Shown: positions 43,357-53,058 of the stretch, piece after piece
Position numbering within the stretch: the stretch's first letter is position 1
Layout of the letters: the number at the start of each line of letters is the position of its first letter
NCBI RefSeq assembly: GCF_001889045.1
Contig: NZ_CP018155.1
Location: 2,668,001-2,732,000, forward strand
Reading direction: 5' to 3'
Source of the DNA: Tenacibaculum todarodis
GTDB taxonomy: Bacteria; Bacteroidota; Bacteroidia; Flavobacteriales; Flavobacteriaceae
DNA: 64,000 nt
The notes under the pieces: generated by a model
What the model was told of the DNA's origin: nothing
Database searches by the model: none
The model's input: the letters and a program-made list of their open reading frames with translations, nothing else
Program-made: the position numbers and the translations under genes

Positions 43357-44220
43357 TTATTTGTGTTTAAAATAGCCTAATAATTTTTTAACATAACTCT
43401 CGTCTATACGAGTGTTTATTGTTCCAGCGCCACTTTTTTTAAATGTTGAAATAAAATAATCGGACAATCTTAATGCGTTTGCTTTGTAGCTTGTTCTTAC
43501 AGATTTTGATGAAGTGTTAACTAAACTTACTTGTCCGTTTTCAGCATCTAACATTGGCACCATTCCTAAATTAGGAATTTCCTCATCGTGTTTGTCATAA
43601 ACCCTAATTCCGGTTACATCATGTTTATTTCCAGCAATTTTTAGCGTTCGTTCATAATTATCATCCATAAAATCAGACAACATAAAAACTATGGCTTTTT
43701 TCTTCATGATGTTAGAAAGAAATTTAAACGCTTCGGCAATATTCGTTTGTTTACTTTTTGGCTTAAATTCAATTAATTCTCTAATAATTCTTAAAACGTG
43801 ACTTCTACCTTTTTTTGGCGGAATATACAATTCAATAGCATCAGAAAATAAAATTAACCCAACTTTATCGTTATTTTGAATTGCTGAAAATGCTAGAGTT
43901 GCAGCAATTTCTGTAACAGTATCTTTTTTAAATTGATCTTTAGTTCCAAAAAGCTCTGATCCAGAAACATCAACCATTAACATCATGGTTAACTCTCTTT
44001 CTTCTTCAAAAACTTTTATATAAGTTTCGTTGTAGCGCGCTGTAACATTCCAATCAATGGCTCTAATATCATCGCCATATTGGTATTGTCGCACTTCAGA
44101 AAACGTCATACCACGACCTTTAAATGTCGAATGGTATTCGCCTCCAAAAATATGATTAGACAAGCGTTTTGTCTTAATCTCTATTTTACGAACTTTTTTA
44201 AGTAATTCTTTTGTATCCAT
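43357..44220 (-). CDS. DUF58 domain protein of the MoxR-Bat operon
   Basis: This 287-residue cytoplasmic protein has the DUF58 signature YQYGDDIRAIDWNVTAR at about 46-62, followed by a VWA-like fold (MMLMVDVSGSELFG). DUF58 proteins nearly always accompany MoxR ATPases and are thought to be part of the same chaperone-like machine. It lies 88 bp after moxR. Confidence 0.93.
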   Translation of the reverse strand: MDTKELLKKVRKIEIKTKRLSNHIFGGEYHSTFKGRGMTFSEVRQYQYGDDIRAIDWNVTARYNETYIKVFEEERELTMMLMVDVSGSELFGTKDQFKKDTVTEIAATLAFSAIQNNDKVGLILFSDAIELYIPPKKGRSHVLRIIRELIEFKPKSKQTNIAEAFKFLSNIMKKKAIVFMLSDFMDDNYERTLKIAGNKHDVTGIRVYDKHDEEIPNLGMVPMLDAENGQVSLVNTSSKSVRTSYKANALRLSDYFISTFKKSGAGTINTRIDESYVKKLLGYFKHK

Positions 44221-44308
44221 TGTTTTAGTAAACAGTTTTCAGTATTCTAATTTAGTAGTTAGTAAGAGTAAGCAACTGCCTACTGCTACTTATTTTACTG
44301 CAAACTTT

Positions 44309-45298
44309 CTATGGTACTTCAATCTCGTTTACTATTTGGCTAATAATATCCATTGAAGAAATATTTTCCGCTTCCGCTTCATAAGTAACTCCAATTCTAT
44401 GACGTAAAACATCGTACACAATGGCACGTACATCTTCTGGAATTACATAACCTCTTCGTTTAATAAAAGCGTAACATTTTGCAGCTTTTGCTAAGTTGAT
44501 ACTTCCACGAGGCGAAGCTCCAAAACTAATTAATGGTTTTAAGCTTTCTAAATTGTATTTTTCAGGATAACGAGTAGCAAAAATGATGTCTAAAATATAT
44601 TTTTCAATCTTTTCGTCCATGTAAACTTCATTCACTACTTCACGAGCTTTAATTATTTCGGCAACAGAAACAGTTGGATTTACAGTTCCAAATCCGCCAT
44701 TCAAATTTTGACGCATAATTAATTGTTCATCCGCTAATTTTGGGTAATCAATAACCACCTTCAACATAAAACGGTCCATTTGGGCTTCTGGTAACGGGTA
44801 AGTTCCTTCTTGTTCAACTGGATTTTGAGTTGCCATTACTAAAAATGGTTCATCTAATTTAAAAGTAGTGTCGCCAATTGTAATTTGACGTTCTTGCATG
44901 GCTTCCAATAAAGCTGATTGAACTTTTGCTGGCGCACGATTAATCTCATCAGCCAACACAAAATTTGCGAAAATTGGTCCTTTTTTTATTGAAAAGTCGT
45001 TTTCTTTTACATTGTAAATCATTGTACCAACAACATCCGCTGGTAATAAATCTGGAGTAAACTGTACTCTACTAAAACTTGCTTGCACAGCTTTGGATAA
45101 AGTATTGATGGCTAGTGTTTTTGCTAGTCCAGGTACACCTTCTAAAAGTATGTGTCCGTTACCTAATAAACCAATTAATAAGCGCTCAACCATTTCTTTT
45201 TGACCGATAATAACCTTATTTATTTCGGTTGTAAGTATGTCTACAAAAGCACTCTCTCTTTCAATTTTCTCATTAATAGCTCTTACATCTACATCCAT
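44309..45298 (-). CDS. moxR: MoxR family AAA+ ATPase
   Basis: This 329-residue ATPase has Walker A GVPGLAKT (54-61), Walker B LADEIN (115-120), sensor 1 ATQNPVEQEGTYPLPEAQMDRF in part (MATQNPVE), and the arginine-rich C-terminal lid. MoxR proteins act as chaperones with VWA-domain partners. It is the first gene of the minus-strand operon moxR-DUF58-(membrane protein)-batA-B-C-D-E and has a -7 box about 36 bp before its start. Confidence 0.95.
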   Translation of the reverse strand: MDVDVRAINEKIERESAFVDILTTEINKVIIGQKEMVERLLIGLLGNGHILLEGVPGLAKTLAINTLSKAVQASFSRVQFTPDLLPADVVGTMIYNVKENDFSIKKGPIFANFVLADEINRAPAKVQSALLEAMQERQITIGDTTFKLDEPFLVMATQNPVEQEGTYPLPEAQMDRFMLKVVIDYPKLADEQLIMRQNLNGGFGTVNPTVSVAEIIKAREVVNEVYMDEKIEKYILDIIFATRYPEKYNLESLKPLISFGASPRGSINLAKAAKCYAFIKRRGYVIPEDVRAIVYDVLRHRIGVTYEAEAENISSMDIISQIVNEIEVP

Positions 45299-45333
45299 TT
45301 GATATCTTTATTTGTGTTATAATTTTAGAAAAA

Positions 45334-45341
45334 CAAAGCTA
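45334..45341 (-). promoter_or_regulatory. Candidate -7 box of the moxR-bat operon
   Basis: The minus strand reads TAGCTTTG, an exact TAnnTTTG match, 36 bp before the moxR ATG in the 240-bp divergent gap shared with the TonB receptor gene. No ideal -33 box is seen. Confidence 0.5.
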
Positions 45342-45538
45342 CAATAATAGTAAATTTTGAGTTGTTAAAGTATGGTTAAAGATTAATGTTAAATTAGGTG
45401 AGTCTTTTTTAATTGAAATTAATTATGAGATGTTATTATTTAATGGAAAGGTGTTAAAGTTGTAAATATGTTAATAATAGTTTGTTTTTGTTAAAAAAAA
45501 TATAAATATTTGTATGATAACATTTAACCAATAAATAT

Positions 45539-48466
45539 ATGAAACAAAGTTATTTTTTTAAGAAAACACTTGTTGCATTTTTACTTTTATTAAGCAGCTC
45601 TTTAATAGCTCAAACAATAAAAGGTAAAGTTGTGGGCTCAGATGGTGAGACACTTCCTTACATAAATGTAATAGAAAAAGGAACTACCAACGGTACAACT
45701 ACCGATGATAATGGAGAATTTGCTATAAATTTAAAGCAATTACCAACTACAATAGTAGTTTCTTCAATTGGATTTGAGACTGTAGAACAGTCTGTAACTT
45801 CATCTAAATATCTTACAATTACTCTTGCAGAAGACAGTGTAAGTTTAGATGAAATTGTATTAGTAGGTTCTCGTAACAAGAGTCGTACAATAATTGATAC
45901 ACCAGTACCAATTGAAGTTTTAGATGTAAAGGAATTAGCACAAGCTAGTCCGCAAGTTAATTTAAATCAAATTTTAAATTATGCTGCACCTTCATTTACG
46001 TCTAACACTCAAACTATTTCTGACGGTACAGACCATATTGACCCAGCATCTTTAAGAGGTTTAGGTCCAGATCAGGTATTAGTACTTGTTAACGGTAAAA
46101 GAAGACATAACTCTTCTTTAGTTAATGTAAATGGAACTTTTGGTAGAGGTAGTGTAGGTACAGATTTAAATGCAATACCTGCTGCAGCTATTAAAAGATT
46201 AGAGATATTAAAAGATGGTGCAGCGGCTCAGTATGGTTCTGATGCAATTGCAGGAGTTATTAATATTGTTTTAAATGATACTACTAATGAGTTAAACTTA
46301 TCTGTTACAGCTGGAGCTAATGTTTCTAGTAATGCAAATGAACAAACTGGAGGTATGGATGGTGAAACCGTAAATGTTTCTGCTAACTACGGTATTGACT
46401 TAGGTAAAGACGGTGGTTTTATTAATTTTACTGGAGATTTTGATTTTAGAAATCCATATAGTAGAATGAAAGAATGGGAAGGAAGCGTTTTTAATGCTTA
46501 CAATTCTATTGAATGGGTTGCAGCGCAATCTGGTGGATATGATTTGTCAAATCTTTCAATGGGTGATATTCAGTTTTTAGCGCAAGGTGTAACGCATTTT
46601 GATTTAGCTACTAAAAATGCTATTAATAATGCTGGTTCAATGAGTGAGTTACAGGGTCTTTTAGGTTTTGATACAACAGATGCTGAATTAATTGCAAGAG
46701 GGCAAACTCGTAGCGATTATAACATGAGAGTTGGTCAGTCTGGCTTACGTAGCGGGCGTTTCTTTGCAAATATGGAATTGCCTTTAGATGATAACGGAAC
46801 AGAATTGTATTCTTTTGCAGGTATAAGTTCTCGTAATGGTAACTCAGCTGGTTTTTATAGACTGCCAAATCAATCTCGTACTTACACACCAGCATATTTA
46901 AATGGTTTTTTACCAGAAATAAACTCTAAAATTAACGATCAGTCTGTTGGTGTTGGTATTAAAGGTAAAATTGGTGAATGGGATGTAGATTTTTCTAATA
47001 CTTGGGGTAAAAACAGTTTCTTGTATGAAATTTCTAATACAGCCAACGCATCTATGTTAAGTTCTACGCCTACTAGATTTGATGCAGGAGGTTTTTCTTT
47101 TGGACAAAACACAACAAATTTAGATTTTTCTAAGAACTATCCTGATGTGTTTAGTGGATTTAACGTTGCATTAGGAGCAGAATATAGAACTGAAGTTTAT
47201 GAGATTGAAGCTGGAGAAGAAGCTTCATATACACAATATGACATTAATGGATTGCCAGTTACTGCTACAACTTCTGGAGCAACAGATTTCTTTGGAAATA
47301 CAAGACCAGGAGGATCACAAGTTTTCCCTGGATTTAGCCCAGATAATGAAGTTTCAAGAAATAGAAATAGTATTGCGGCTTACGTAGATTTTGAAGCAGA
47401 TCTTACTGAGAGATTTTTAGTAAGTGTTGCTGGTAGATTTGAAAACTATTCAGATTTTGGTTCAACATTTAATTATAAGGTAGCATCAAGGTATAAGTTA
47501 ACTGATAATTTTGCTGTAAGAGGAGCGTTTAATACAGGTTTCAGAGCACCGTCTTTACACCAATTAAATTTTAACTCTACATCAACTATTTTTGATCAAA
47601 ATGGAGACCCACAAGAGGTTGGTACGTTTGCAAATGATAGTAGAGTAGCAAAATTATTAGGAATTCCTGAATTAAAACAAGAGGAATCTGCAAGTGTAAG
47701 TTTAGGTTTTACAGCTAAATTACCAGATGCAAACATGAAAATTACTGTAGACGGTTATTGGGTTGGTATAGAAGATAGAGTTGTTTATACAGGTCAGTTT
47801 ACTACTAATGATACTAATAGTAACCCTAATGATGATTCAAATTCAGAGTTTGGTCAATTGTTAAGAGATGCAAATGCAACAGCAGCATCATTCTTTGCAA
47901 ATGCAATTGATACAGAGTCTAAAGGGATTGATGTTGTTATTACCCATAAAGCTCGTTTTGGAAATGATATGACTTTAAAATCTGATTTATCAGGAACATT
48001 TTCTGAAACAAAACAAGTGGATGATATTCATTCTTCTCAACAGATTGTAAATGCAGGTCTAGAAGGTACTTATTTTCCTGATGATAGTAGAGTTTACTTA
48101 GAGGAAGCAGTTCCAAGAACTAAATTAAGTTTATCAAACAACTTAACAGCCGATAAGTTTAACGTATTTATGAGAAACGTCTATTTTGGAGAAGTTACAG
48201 AAGCAACAACAAATGTAGATAGACAACAAGTTTTTAGTGATAAAATTGTTACTGATTTATCAGTAGGGTATAAAGCTACAGATAACTTAACATTAACTGT
48301 TGGAGCAAATAACATTTTTGATGTATATCCAGACAGAGCTGCAGATGCTTTAGCAGATGGAGGAAACAATAGAAGTAGTGGTCGTTTTGATTGGTCAAGA
48401 AGAGCACAGCAGTTTGGTATTGGAGGTAGATTCTTATTTGCTAGGTTAAGTTTCACATTAAAATAA
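45539..48466 (+). CDS. TonB-dependent receptor
   Basis: This 975-residue outer-membrane receptor has a signal peptide (ending LIAQ), a carboxypeptidase-regulatory-like domain (about 27-105, IKGKVVGSDGETLPYINV), a plug domain (about 115-260; LRGLGPDQVLVLVNGKRRH, LKDGAAAQYGSDAIAGVINIVL) and a barrel to the end. The plug is of the SusC-unlike, ordinary receptor type, and no SusD gene follows. Two lipoprotein genes follow at 12 and 17 bp spacing. The substrate cannot be told. The last residue is Lys after FTL, not the usual aromatic residue. Confidence 0.94.
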   Translation: MKQSYFFKKTLVAFLLLLSSSLIAQTIKGKVVGSDGETLPYINVIEKGTTNGTTTDDNGEFAINLKQLPTTIVVSSIGFETVEQSVTSSKYLTITLAEDSVSLDEIVLVGSRNKSRTIIDTPVPIEVLDVKELAQASPQVNLNQILNYAAPSFTSNTQTISDGTDHIDPASLRGLGPDQVLVLVNGKRRHNSSLVNVNGTFGRGSVGTDLNAIPAAAIKRLEILKDGAAAQYGSDAIAGVINIVLNDTTNELNLSVTAGANVSSNANEQTGGMDGETVNVSANYGIDLGKDGGFINFTGDFDFRNPYSRMKEWEGSVFNAYNSIEWVAAQSGGYDLSNLSMGDIQFLAQGVTHFDLATKNAINNAGSMSELQGLLGFDTTDAELIARGQTRSDYNMRVGQSGLRSGRFFANMELPLDDNGTELYSFAGISSRNGNSAGFYRLPNQSRTYTPAYLNGFLPEINSKINDQSVGVGIKGKIGEWDVDFSNTWGKNSFLYEISNTANASMLSSTPTRFDAGGFSFGQNTTNLDFSKNYPDVFSGFNVALGAEYRTEVYEIEAGEEASYTQYDINGLPVTATTSGATDFFGNTRPGGSQVFPGFSPDNEVSRNRNSIAAYVDFEADLTERFLVSVAGRFENYSDFGSTFNYKVASRYKLTDNFAVRGAFNTGFRAPSLHQLNFNSTSTIFDQNGDPQEVGTFANDSRVAKLLGIPELKQEESASVSLGFTAKLPDANMKITVDGYWVGIEDRVVYTGQFTTNDTNSNPNDDSNSEFGQLLRDANATAASFFANAIDTESKGIDVVITHKARFGNDMTLKSDLSGTFSETKQVDDIHSSQQIVNAGLEGTYFPDDSRVYLEEAVPRTKLSLSNNLTADKFNVFMRNVYFGEVTEATTNVDRQQVFSDKIVTDLSVGYKATDNLTLTVGANNIFDVYPDRAADALADGGNNRSSGRFDWSRRAQQFGIGGRFLFARLSFTLK

Positions 48467-48477
48467 AATAAAGAAAT

Positions 48478-49338
48478 ATGAAATATTTAAATAAAATACT
48501 ATTTGCAGCAATAGCAGCAATAGCTTTTACTTCTTGTGAAACAGATGATTTTGATCCTGTAGTAGCAACAAGTTTTGATCCAGAACAAGTAGAAATCTCT
48601 TTTTCTGATACTAATAAAAATGTTATGGCTTTGGAAGCAGGAGGTACTGCTAATTATGAAATTTCTTTGTCTAAAGCATTACCTTTAGAGGCAAGTGTTA
48701 CTTTTAAAATAACTTCTTCAGATGGTTCTATAGAATCTAATGGAGCACAAGAAGTAAGTTATTCAGAAGTTATGTTTGCAGCAGGAGAAACAAGTAAAGA
48801 ATTAGTTTTAACTTTTGCAGATGATGCTAAAGAAGATGCTAGAGAAGTATATACAGTTGCAATTGAGAATTTGACTTTTACAGAATCTCAAAACAGTAAT
48901 TTTATATTACTTACTAATGATGTTGAGAATCAATCTAGAACTGTAAAAGTTTACGATTCATTAAAAACAGTAGTAACAACAGCAGGTGATGCTACGGTTA
49001 CATTAAGTTGGAGAGATGCTGCAACAGATTTTGATTTCGGTATGTTTAATTCTGCTGGCTCAAGTATAGATTTTGGTTCTGCATTTAATACAACGCCAGA
49101 AACCTTAACTATTTTAGAAGCTGAAGCAGATGATATATTCACTTTTACAATTTATGTTTGGGAAGCGGGTAGCAATGCTATTGATTATAATTTAGAATTT
49201 GTTTCACCAACAGGATCAGAAAATTTTACTGATACGCTAATAAATGCTTCGGGGTTTTATGATACAATTGAAGATACTTTAGAAATTTCTAAAACAACTA
49301 ATGGATCAGAAGTAACCTATTTAATAGGAAAAGTATAA
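48478..49338 (+). CDS. Lipoprotein with Calx-beta-like region
   Basis: This 286-residue protein has a lipoprotein signal ending FTSC (Cys20), so it is anchored in a membrane, probably the outer one. Residues about 38-140 look like a Calx-beta-type sandwich (VMALEAGGTANYEISLSKALPLEASVTF, AREVYTVAIENL). The rest (about 160-286) is a second beta-rich domain with DATVTLSWRDAATDFDFGMF. It is co-transcribed with the receptor and may capture its substrate at the surface; the function is not known. Confidence 0.8.
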   Translation: MKYLNKILFAAIAAIAFTSCETDDFDPVVATSFDPEQVEISFSDTNKNVMALEAGGTANYEISLSKALPLEASVTFKITSSDGSIESNGAQEVSYSEVMFAAGETSKELVLTFADDAKEDAREVYTVAIENLTFTESQNSNFILLTNDVENQSRTVKVYDSLKTVVTTAGDATVTLSWRDAATDFDFGMFNSAGSSIDFGSAFNTTPETLTILEAEADDIFTFTIYVWEAGSNAIDYNLEFVSPTGSENFTDTLINASGFYDTIEDTLEISKTTNGSEVTYLIGKV

Positions 49339-49354
49339 CTTTAAAAAATAAAAG

Positions 49355-50188
49355 ATGAAATATATATATAAATTAAAATTTGCAATTATTGCATTTGCGC
49401 TAATATTTAGCTCATGTGCTATTGATGATGATGAACCAACGATTGCGTCTTCAAAGGTTTACACAGTCAGTTTAACTACTGCTGGTGAGCTTATAGCAGA
49501 TGCAACACAAGAAAGCTCTTTTGTTGCTATTCGCTTATCTGAAGCATTAGATACAAATACTCAGGTTGAATATACTTTAAACGGAGTATCTGAAACTATG
49601 ATTTTTTCTCCAGGAGAAACTTCAAGATTATTTGAATTCGCAAATGATTCTGGAGCTTTTAATAGCTTAACTTTAGATGGTGTTAGAGGATTATATAACA
49701 ATGTTCAGTTAGGAGATAAACAAGCTGTTTCATTTCTAGTTTTACCTGCACCAAATCCTAATGGTATTGAGTTGTTGGCTTTTAATGAGCTAGGCGAAGC
49801 TGGAGCATTATGGTTTGGTATGAGTGCTTTTGATATAGCAACTGGAGATTGGATTACTGATATCCAAACAAACTCGGCAGGTACGCACCCAAGACCAATG
49901 ACTTTACCTTTGGATGGTTTAGGAAATGCAGGTTTCTATATTCCAAATGATGATTTACTTGCTTCAATTGATGCTTTTATGGCATTAAATTTATTTAACC
50001 AAAGTACTTCAGCAGAACCAATTGGTTTTACTATTTATGCTGTTTTTCCTGATGGAACTGTAGAGAAATTTACTGGTGATGTTCCTCCAGGTCAATTTGT
50101 AGATAATGCAGTAGTTGGTGTAAGCGTTAAAACTGATACATCAAGTACTAATCCAAATCAAGTACTTTATTCATTTTATGAATTATAG
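49355..50188 (+). CDS. Lipoprotein, partner of the TonB receptor locus
   Basis: This 277-residue protein has a lipoprotein signal ending FSSC (Cys21) followed by AIDDDEP, the acidic stretch common after the Cys in surface lipoproteins. The mature part is beta-rich with no named domain that I recognise (VAIRLSEALDTNTQVEYTLNG; FTIYAVFPDGTVEKF). It has the same general plan as the gene before it and is probably its distant paralogue. It is the last gene before a shared terminator. Confidence 0.78.
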   Translation: MKYIYKLKFAIIAFALIFSSCAIDDDEPTIASSKVYTVSLTTAGELIADATQESSFVAIRLSEALDTNTQVEYTLNGVSETMIFSPGETSRLFEFANDSGAFNSLTLDGVRGLYNNVQLGDKQAVSFLVLPAPNPNGIELLAFNELGEAGALWFGMSAFDIATGDWITDIQTNSAGTHPRPMTLPLDGLGNAGFYIPNDDLLASIDAFMALNLFNQSTSAEPIGFTIYAVFPDGTVEKFTGDVPPGQFVDNAVVGVSVKTDTSSTNPNQVLYSFYEL

Positions 50189-50215
50189 GATAAAGATTTA
50201 AAAATCAAATAAATT

Positions 50216-50241
50216 AAAAAGGATGCGAAAGCATCCTTTTT
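50216..50241. terminator. Bidirectional terminator between lipoprotein and lpxH
   Basis: AAAAAGGATGC (50216-50226) and GCATCCTTTTT (50231-50241) form a perfect stem with a GAAA tetraloop. It serves the plus-strand lipoprotein operon and abuts the lpxH stop. Confidence 0.92.
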
Positions 50242-51006
50242 TTATTTATATGTTTTTAGTTTTAAACTTTCTTTGTCAACAACTCCATACGTAAAATACT
50301 GTATCCAATCACCTAAATTAACATACTTGCTGTTTTCTTGTAGTTGTATATCTAATGGCAAATGACGATGACCAAAAACAAAATAATCATAATGTTTTTC
50401 AGTTAGTTTCTTTTTGCAATATTGCACTAACCATTCATTTTCTTCGCCTAAAAATTTAGCATCTTCATCACCAGAAATCATTTTATTTTTAACAGACATG
50501 TATTGCCCTAAACGAACTCCTAAGTCTGGATGTAGCCATTTAAATAACCACTTAAACAAAGGGAAAGTAAACACTTTTTTCATTCTTTTATAACCTTTAT
50601 CATGCGGTCCTAAACCATCTCCATGCCCGATTAAGAATAACTTATTGTTAATGGTAAATTCTTTTGGTTCATGAAAAACAGGAATGTTCAATTCTTTTTC
50701 AAAATAATCATGCATCCATAGATCATGATTTCCAACAAAGAAATAAATAGGGATTCCACTATCGCGAATTTCTGCAAGTTTACCTAAAACTCTAACAAAG
50801 CCTTTTGGAACTACAGTTTTATATTCGAACCAGAAATCGAATAAATCGCCTAATAAAAAAAATGCTTCAGCATCTTCTTTTACTTCATCTAACCAAGCAA
50901 CGAATTTTTTTTCGCGTGGAAAGCTAGCTTCTGTAGTTGGCGCTCCTAAATGTTGATCAGATGCAAAATAGACTTTTTTATTGTCTGAAGTATTTATAGT
51001 AATCAT
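50242..51006 (-). CDS. lpxH: UDP-2,3-diacylglucosamine diphosphatase
   Basis: LpxH hydrolyses UDP-2,3-diacylglucosamine to lipid X in lipid A synthesis. The 254-residue calcineurin-like phosphoesterase has its metal ligands in SDQHLG (Asp17, His19), GDLFDFW (Asp54), GNHD, GHGDG and GHRH. The family contains both LpxH and close relatives; the flavobacterial setting and length support LpxH. It ends directly at a terminator. Confidence 0.85.
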   Translation of the reverse strand: MITINTSDNKKVYFASDQHLGAPTTEASFPREKKFVAWLDEVKEDAEAFFLLGDLFDFWFEYKTVVPKGFVRVLGKLAEIRDSGIPIYFFVGNHDLWMHDYFEKELNIPVFHEPKEFTINNKLFLIGHGDGLGPHDKGYKRMKKVFTFPLFKWLFKWLHPDLGVRLGQYMSVKNKMISGDEDAKFLGEENEWLVQYCKKKLTEKHYDYFVFGHRHLPLDIQLQENSKYVNLGDWIQYFTYGVVDKESLKLKTYK

Positions 51007-51024
51007 TATAGCAAAGAAACGGCT

Positions 51025-52599
51025 TTAATTTTGGCTTTCCAACTCAAAAACTTTTTGAAGCATTTTGTCGTCTTCTTGGTTAGCTCTATATATTCCTTCT
51101 TCACCATATAATTCAGAAGCAATTATGGTTTTTAAGTATTTTTTTAACTGTTCTTTTGTTTTATAAGATGGATTAAAATCTTTTAATTTTGATAAGTATT
51201 GATCCGAAACTGTTCCGTTTTTATCAAAATTCAACATAAAACTTTCAACTGTTTCCTTAGATAATTCTTTTCTATTATCATCTACATACTTAAAAGCAAA
51301 CCTATTTAAAGAAATAAAGAAGTTTGTATGTACATAACCAGTTGTATCAATTGGTACAAATACATCAGGAATAATTCCTCCGCCACCAAAAACTATTTTC
51401 CCTTTTGGTGTTTTAAATTGTAAACTATCAATGGTTTTAATGCTGTCTTTGCTAAATAACTCTCCATTTTCATAACGTTGTTCTACATCACCATCATAAT
51501 CAATTGAATTGTTGTTTTTTTGAGATTTACTGTAGGGTTTCTGGATAGATCTTCCTGTTGGAGTATAATAACGTGCCGTAGTTAATCTAACGGCAGATCC
51601 GTCTCCTAAATCCATTTCTTCCTGTACTAATCCTTTTCCAAAAGAACGGCGCCCTATAATGGTTCCTTTATCATTGTCTTGCAATGCTCCAGCTACAATC
51701 TCTGAAGCAGAAGCTGAGTTTTCATCAATTAAAACATATAAACCACCTTTTTCAAAATCGCCTTTAGAGGTTGCAAATGATTTATCAATAAAACCCTTAT
51801 TGTTTTTTGTGAAGACAATTAGTTTATCGTCTTCTAAAAATTCATCAATAATACTATTTGCGATGTCCATAAATCCACCACCGTTTCCACGTAAATCGAG
51901 AACTAAGTCGGTCATTCCATCGTCTAATAAATTATCTAAAGAAGTTTTAAACTCTTTGTATGTATTACGAGCAAATCTGTCTAATTTTATATATCCAACA
52001 GAGTCATTTAACATATATGCTACATCTACGCTTTTAATGTTTACGTTGCCACGATTAACCATAACGTTAAAAGTTGAATCATTCTCTCTTCTATAAATTT
52101 GAAGTTTTACTTGTGTGTTTGGTTTTCCTTTTAAGTAATCTGGAACTTTTCCACTCGGTAAGTTTTTGCCAAATAAAGTATCTTTATTTGCCATTAAAAT
52201 TCTGTCACCAGCTTTAATTCCTGCTTTTATACTTGGCCCATTTTCAATAGGTCTAATTACCATAATAGAATCTTCAATCATTCTAAATTGTACACCAATT
52301 CCCACAAAATTACCTTGCATACTTTCGGTAACTGCTTGTAGTCTTTCTTTTGGAATGTATACAGAATGCGGATCTAATTTTTCCATCATTTCAGTAATAG
52401 CTCCGTCTAAAAGGTTGTCTGTATTAACAGTATCAACATAATCTCGTTGAATATAATCTATTAATCGTTTAATTTTCTTCTCTTTGGAAGAATTCCCAAA
52501 TGCTAAACTGGAAGAATTTCCGCCATTAAAAAAAACACCAATTAATATTCCGAATACAACGGCAATTGATAAATATATAGGTAAATTATTTTTATTCAT
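51025..52599 (-). CDS. S41 family C-terminal processing peptidase
   Basis: This 524-residue periplasmic serine protease has an N-terminal membrane anchor (about 7-24), a PDZ domain (about 90-175, GIGVQFRMIEDSIMVIRPIENG) and a tail-specific protease core. The catalytic pair is Ser297 (ENSASASEI) and Lys322 (FGKGLVQ). These enzymes degrade or trim envelope proteins. It overlaps the deaminase gene by 8 bp. Confidence 0.93.
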   Translation of the reverse strand: MNKNNLPIYLSIAVVFGILIGVFFNGGNSSSLAFGNSSKEKKIKRLIDYIQRDYVDTVNTDNLLDGAITEMMEKLDPHSVYIPKERLQAVTESMQGNFVGIGVQFRMIEDSIMVIRPIENGPSIKAGIKAGDRILMANKDTLFGKNLPSGKVPDYLKGKPNTQVKLQIYRRENDSTFNVMVNRGNVNIKSVDVAYMLNDSVGYIKLDRFARNTYKEFKTSLDNLLDDGMTDLVLDLRGNGGGFMDIANSIIDEFLEDDKLIVFTKNNKGFIDKSFATSKGDFEKGGLYVLIDENSASASEIVAGALQDNDKGTIIGRRSFGKGLVQEEMDLGDGSAVRLTTARYYTPTGRSIQKPYSKSQKNNNSIDYDGDVEQRYENGELFSKDSIKTIDSLQFKTPKGKIVFGGGGIIPDVFVPIDTTGYVHTNFFISLNRFAFKYVDDNRKELSKETVESFMLNFDKNGTVSDQYLSKLKDFNPSYKTKEQLKKYLKTIIASELYGEEGIYRANQEDDKMLQKVFELESQN

Positions 52600-53014
52600 T
52601 AGTTAGGTGCATAAGTTCAACGCCTGCTTTTTCTAAGAAATCTATTCCAGATGTGTCTTTGTATTTTTGAGCATAAACAACTCTTTTAATTCCTGATTGA
52701 TGGATGAGTTTGCTACACTCTTTACAAGGAGATAATGTTATATATAAAGTGGCGTCTTTGCACGATTGTGTTGAGCCAGCAACTTTTAAAATTGCGTTAG
52801 CTTCTGCATGTAAAACATACCATTTAGTATAGTTTTCTTCATCTTCACATGGATTTTCGAAACCGGTTGGAGTACCATTAAATCCATCAGAAATTATCAT
52901 TCTATCCTTTACAATAATTGCACCTACTTTTTTGCGTTCGCAGTGAGAAAGTTTCCCCCATTCATGCGCCATCCTTAAGTAGGCTTTATCGTATTTCAAT
53001 TTCTTTTTACTCAT
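52592..53014 (-). CDS. Deoxycytidylate (dCMP) deaminase
   Basis: This 140-residue zinc enzyme converts dCMP to dUMP for thymidylate synthesis. The zinc ligands and catalytic Glu are visible in LHAEANAI and SPCKECSKLI. The length and the DGFNGTPTGFENPCED substrate loop fit the ComEB-type deaminase. It overlaps the S41 protease gene by 8 bp. Confidence 0.92.
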   Translation of the reverse strand: MSKKKLKYDKAYLRMAHEWGKLSHCERKKVGAIIVKDRMIISDGFNGTPTGFENPCEDEENYTKWYVLHAEANAILKVAGSTQSCKDATLYITLSPCKECSKLIHQSGIKRVVYAQKYKDTSGIDFLEKAGVELMHLTNE

Positions 53015-53058
53015 AAAAGCTAAATTAGTAAGTTCAGTTTTATTGATGCGTTAATTAT

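Noticed and set aside
36676..45298. Methanol dehydrogenase or chelatase assembly operon suggested by moxR
   Set aside because: The following DUF58, two VWA membrane proteins, TPR protein and BatD define the Bat operon; no dehydrogenase or chelatase gene is present.
45539..48466. SusC-type receptor of a polysaccharide utilisation locus
   Set aside because: No SusD or glycoside hydrolase follows, and the two downstream lipoproteins do not look like SusD.
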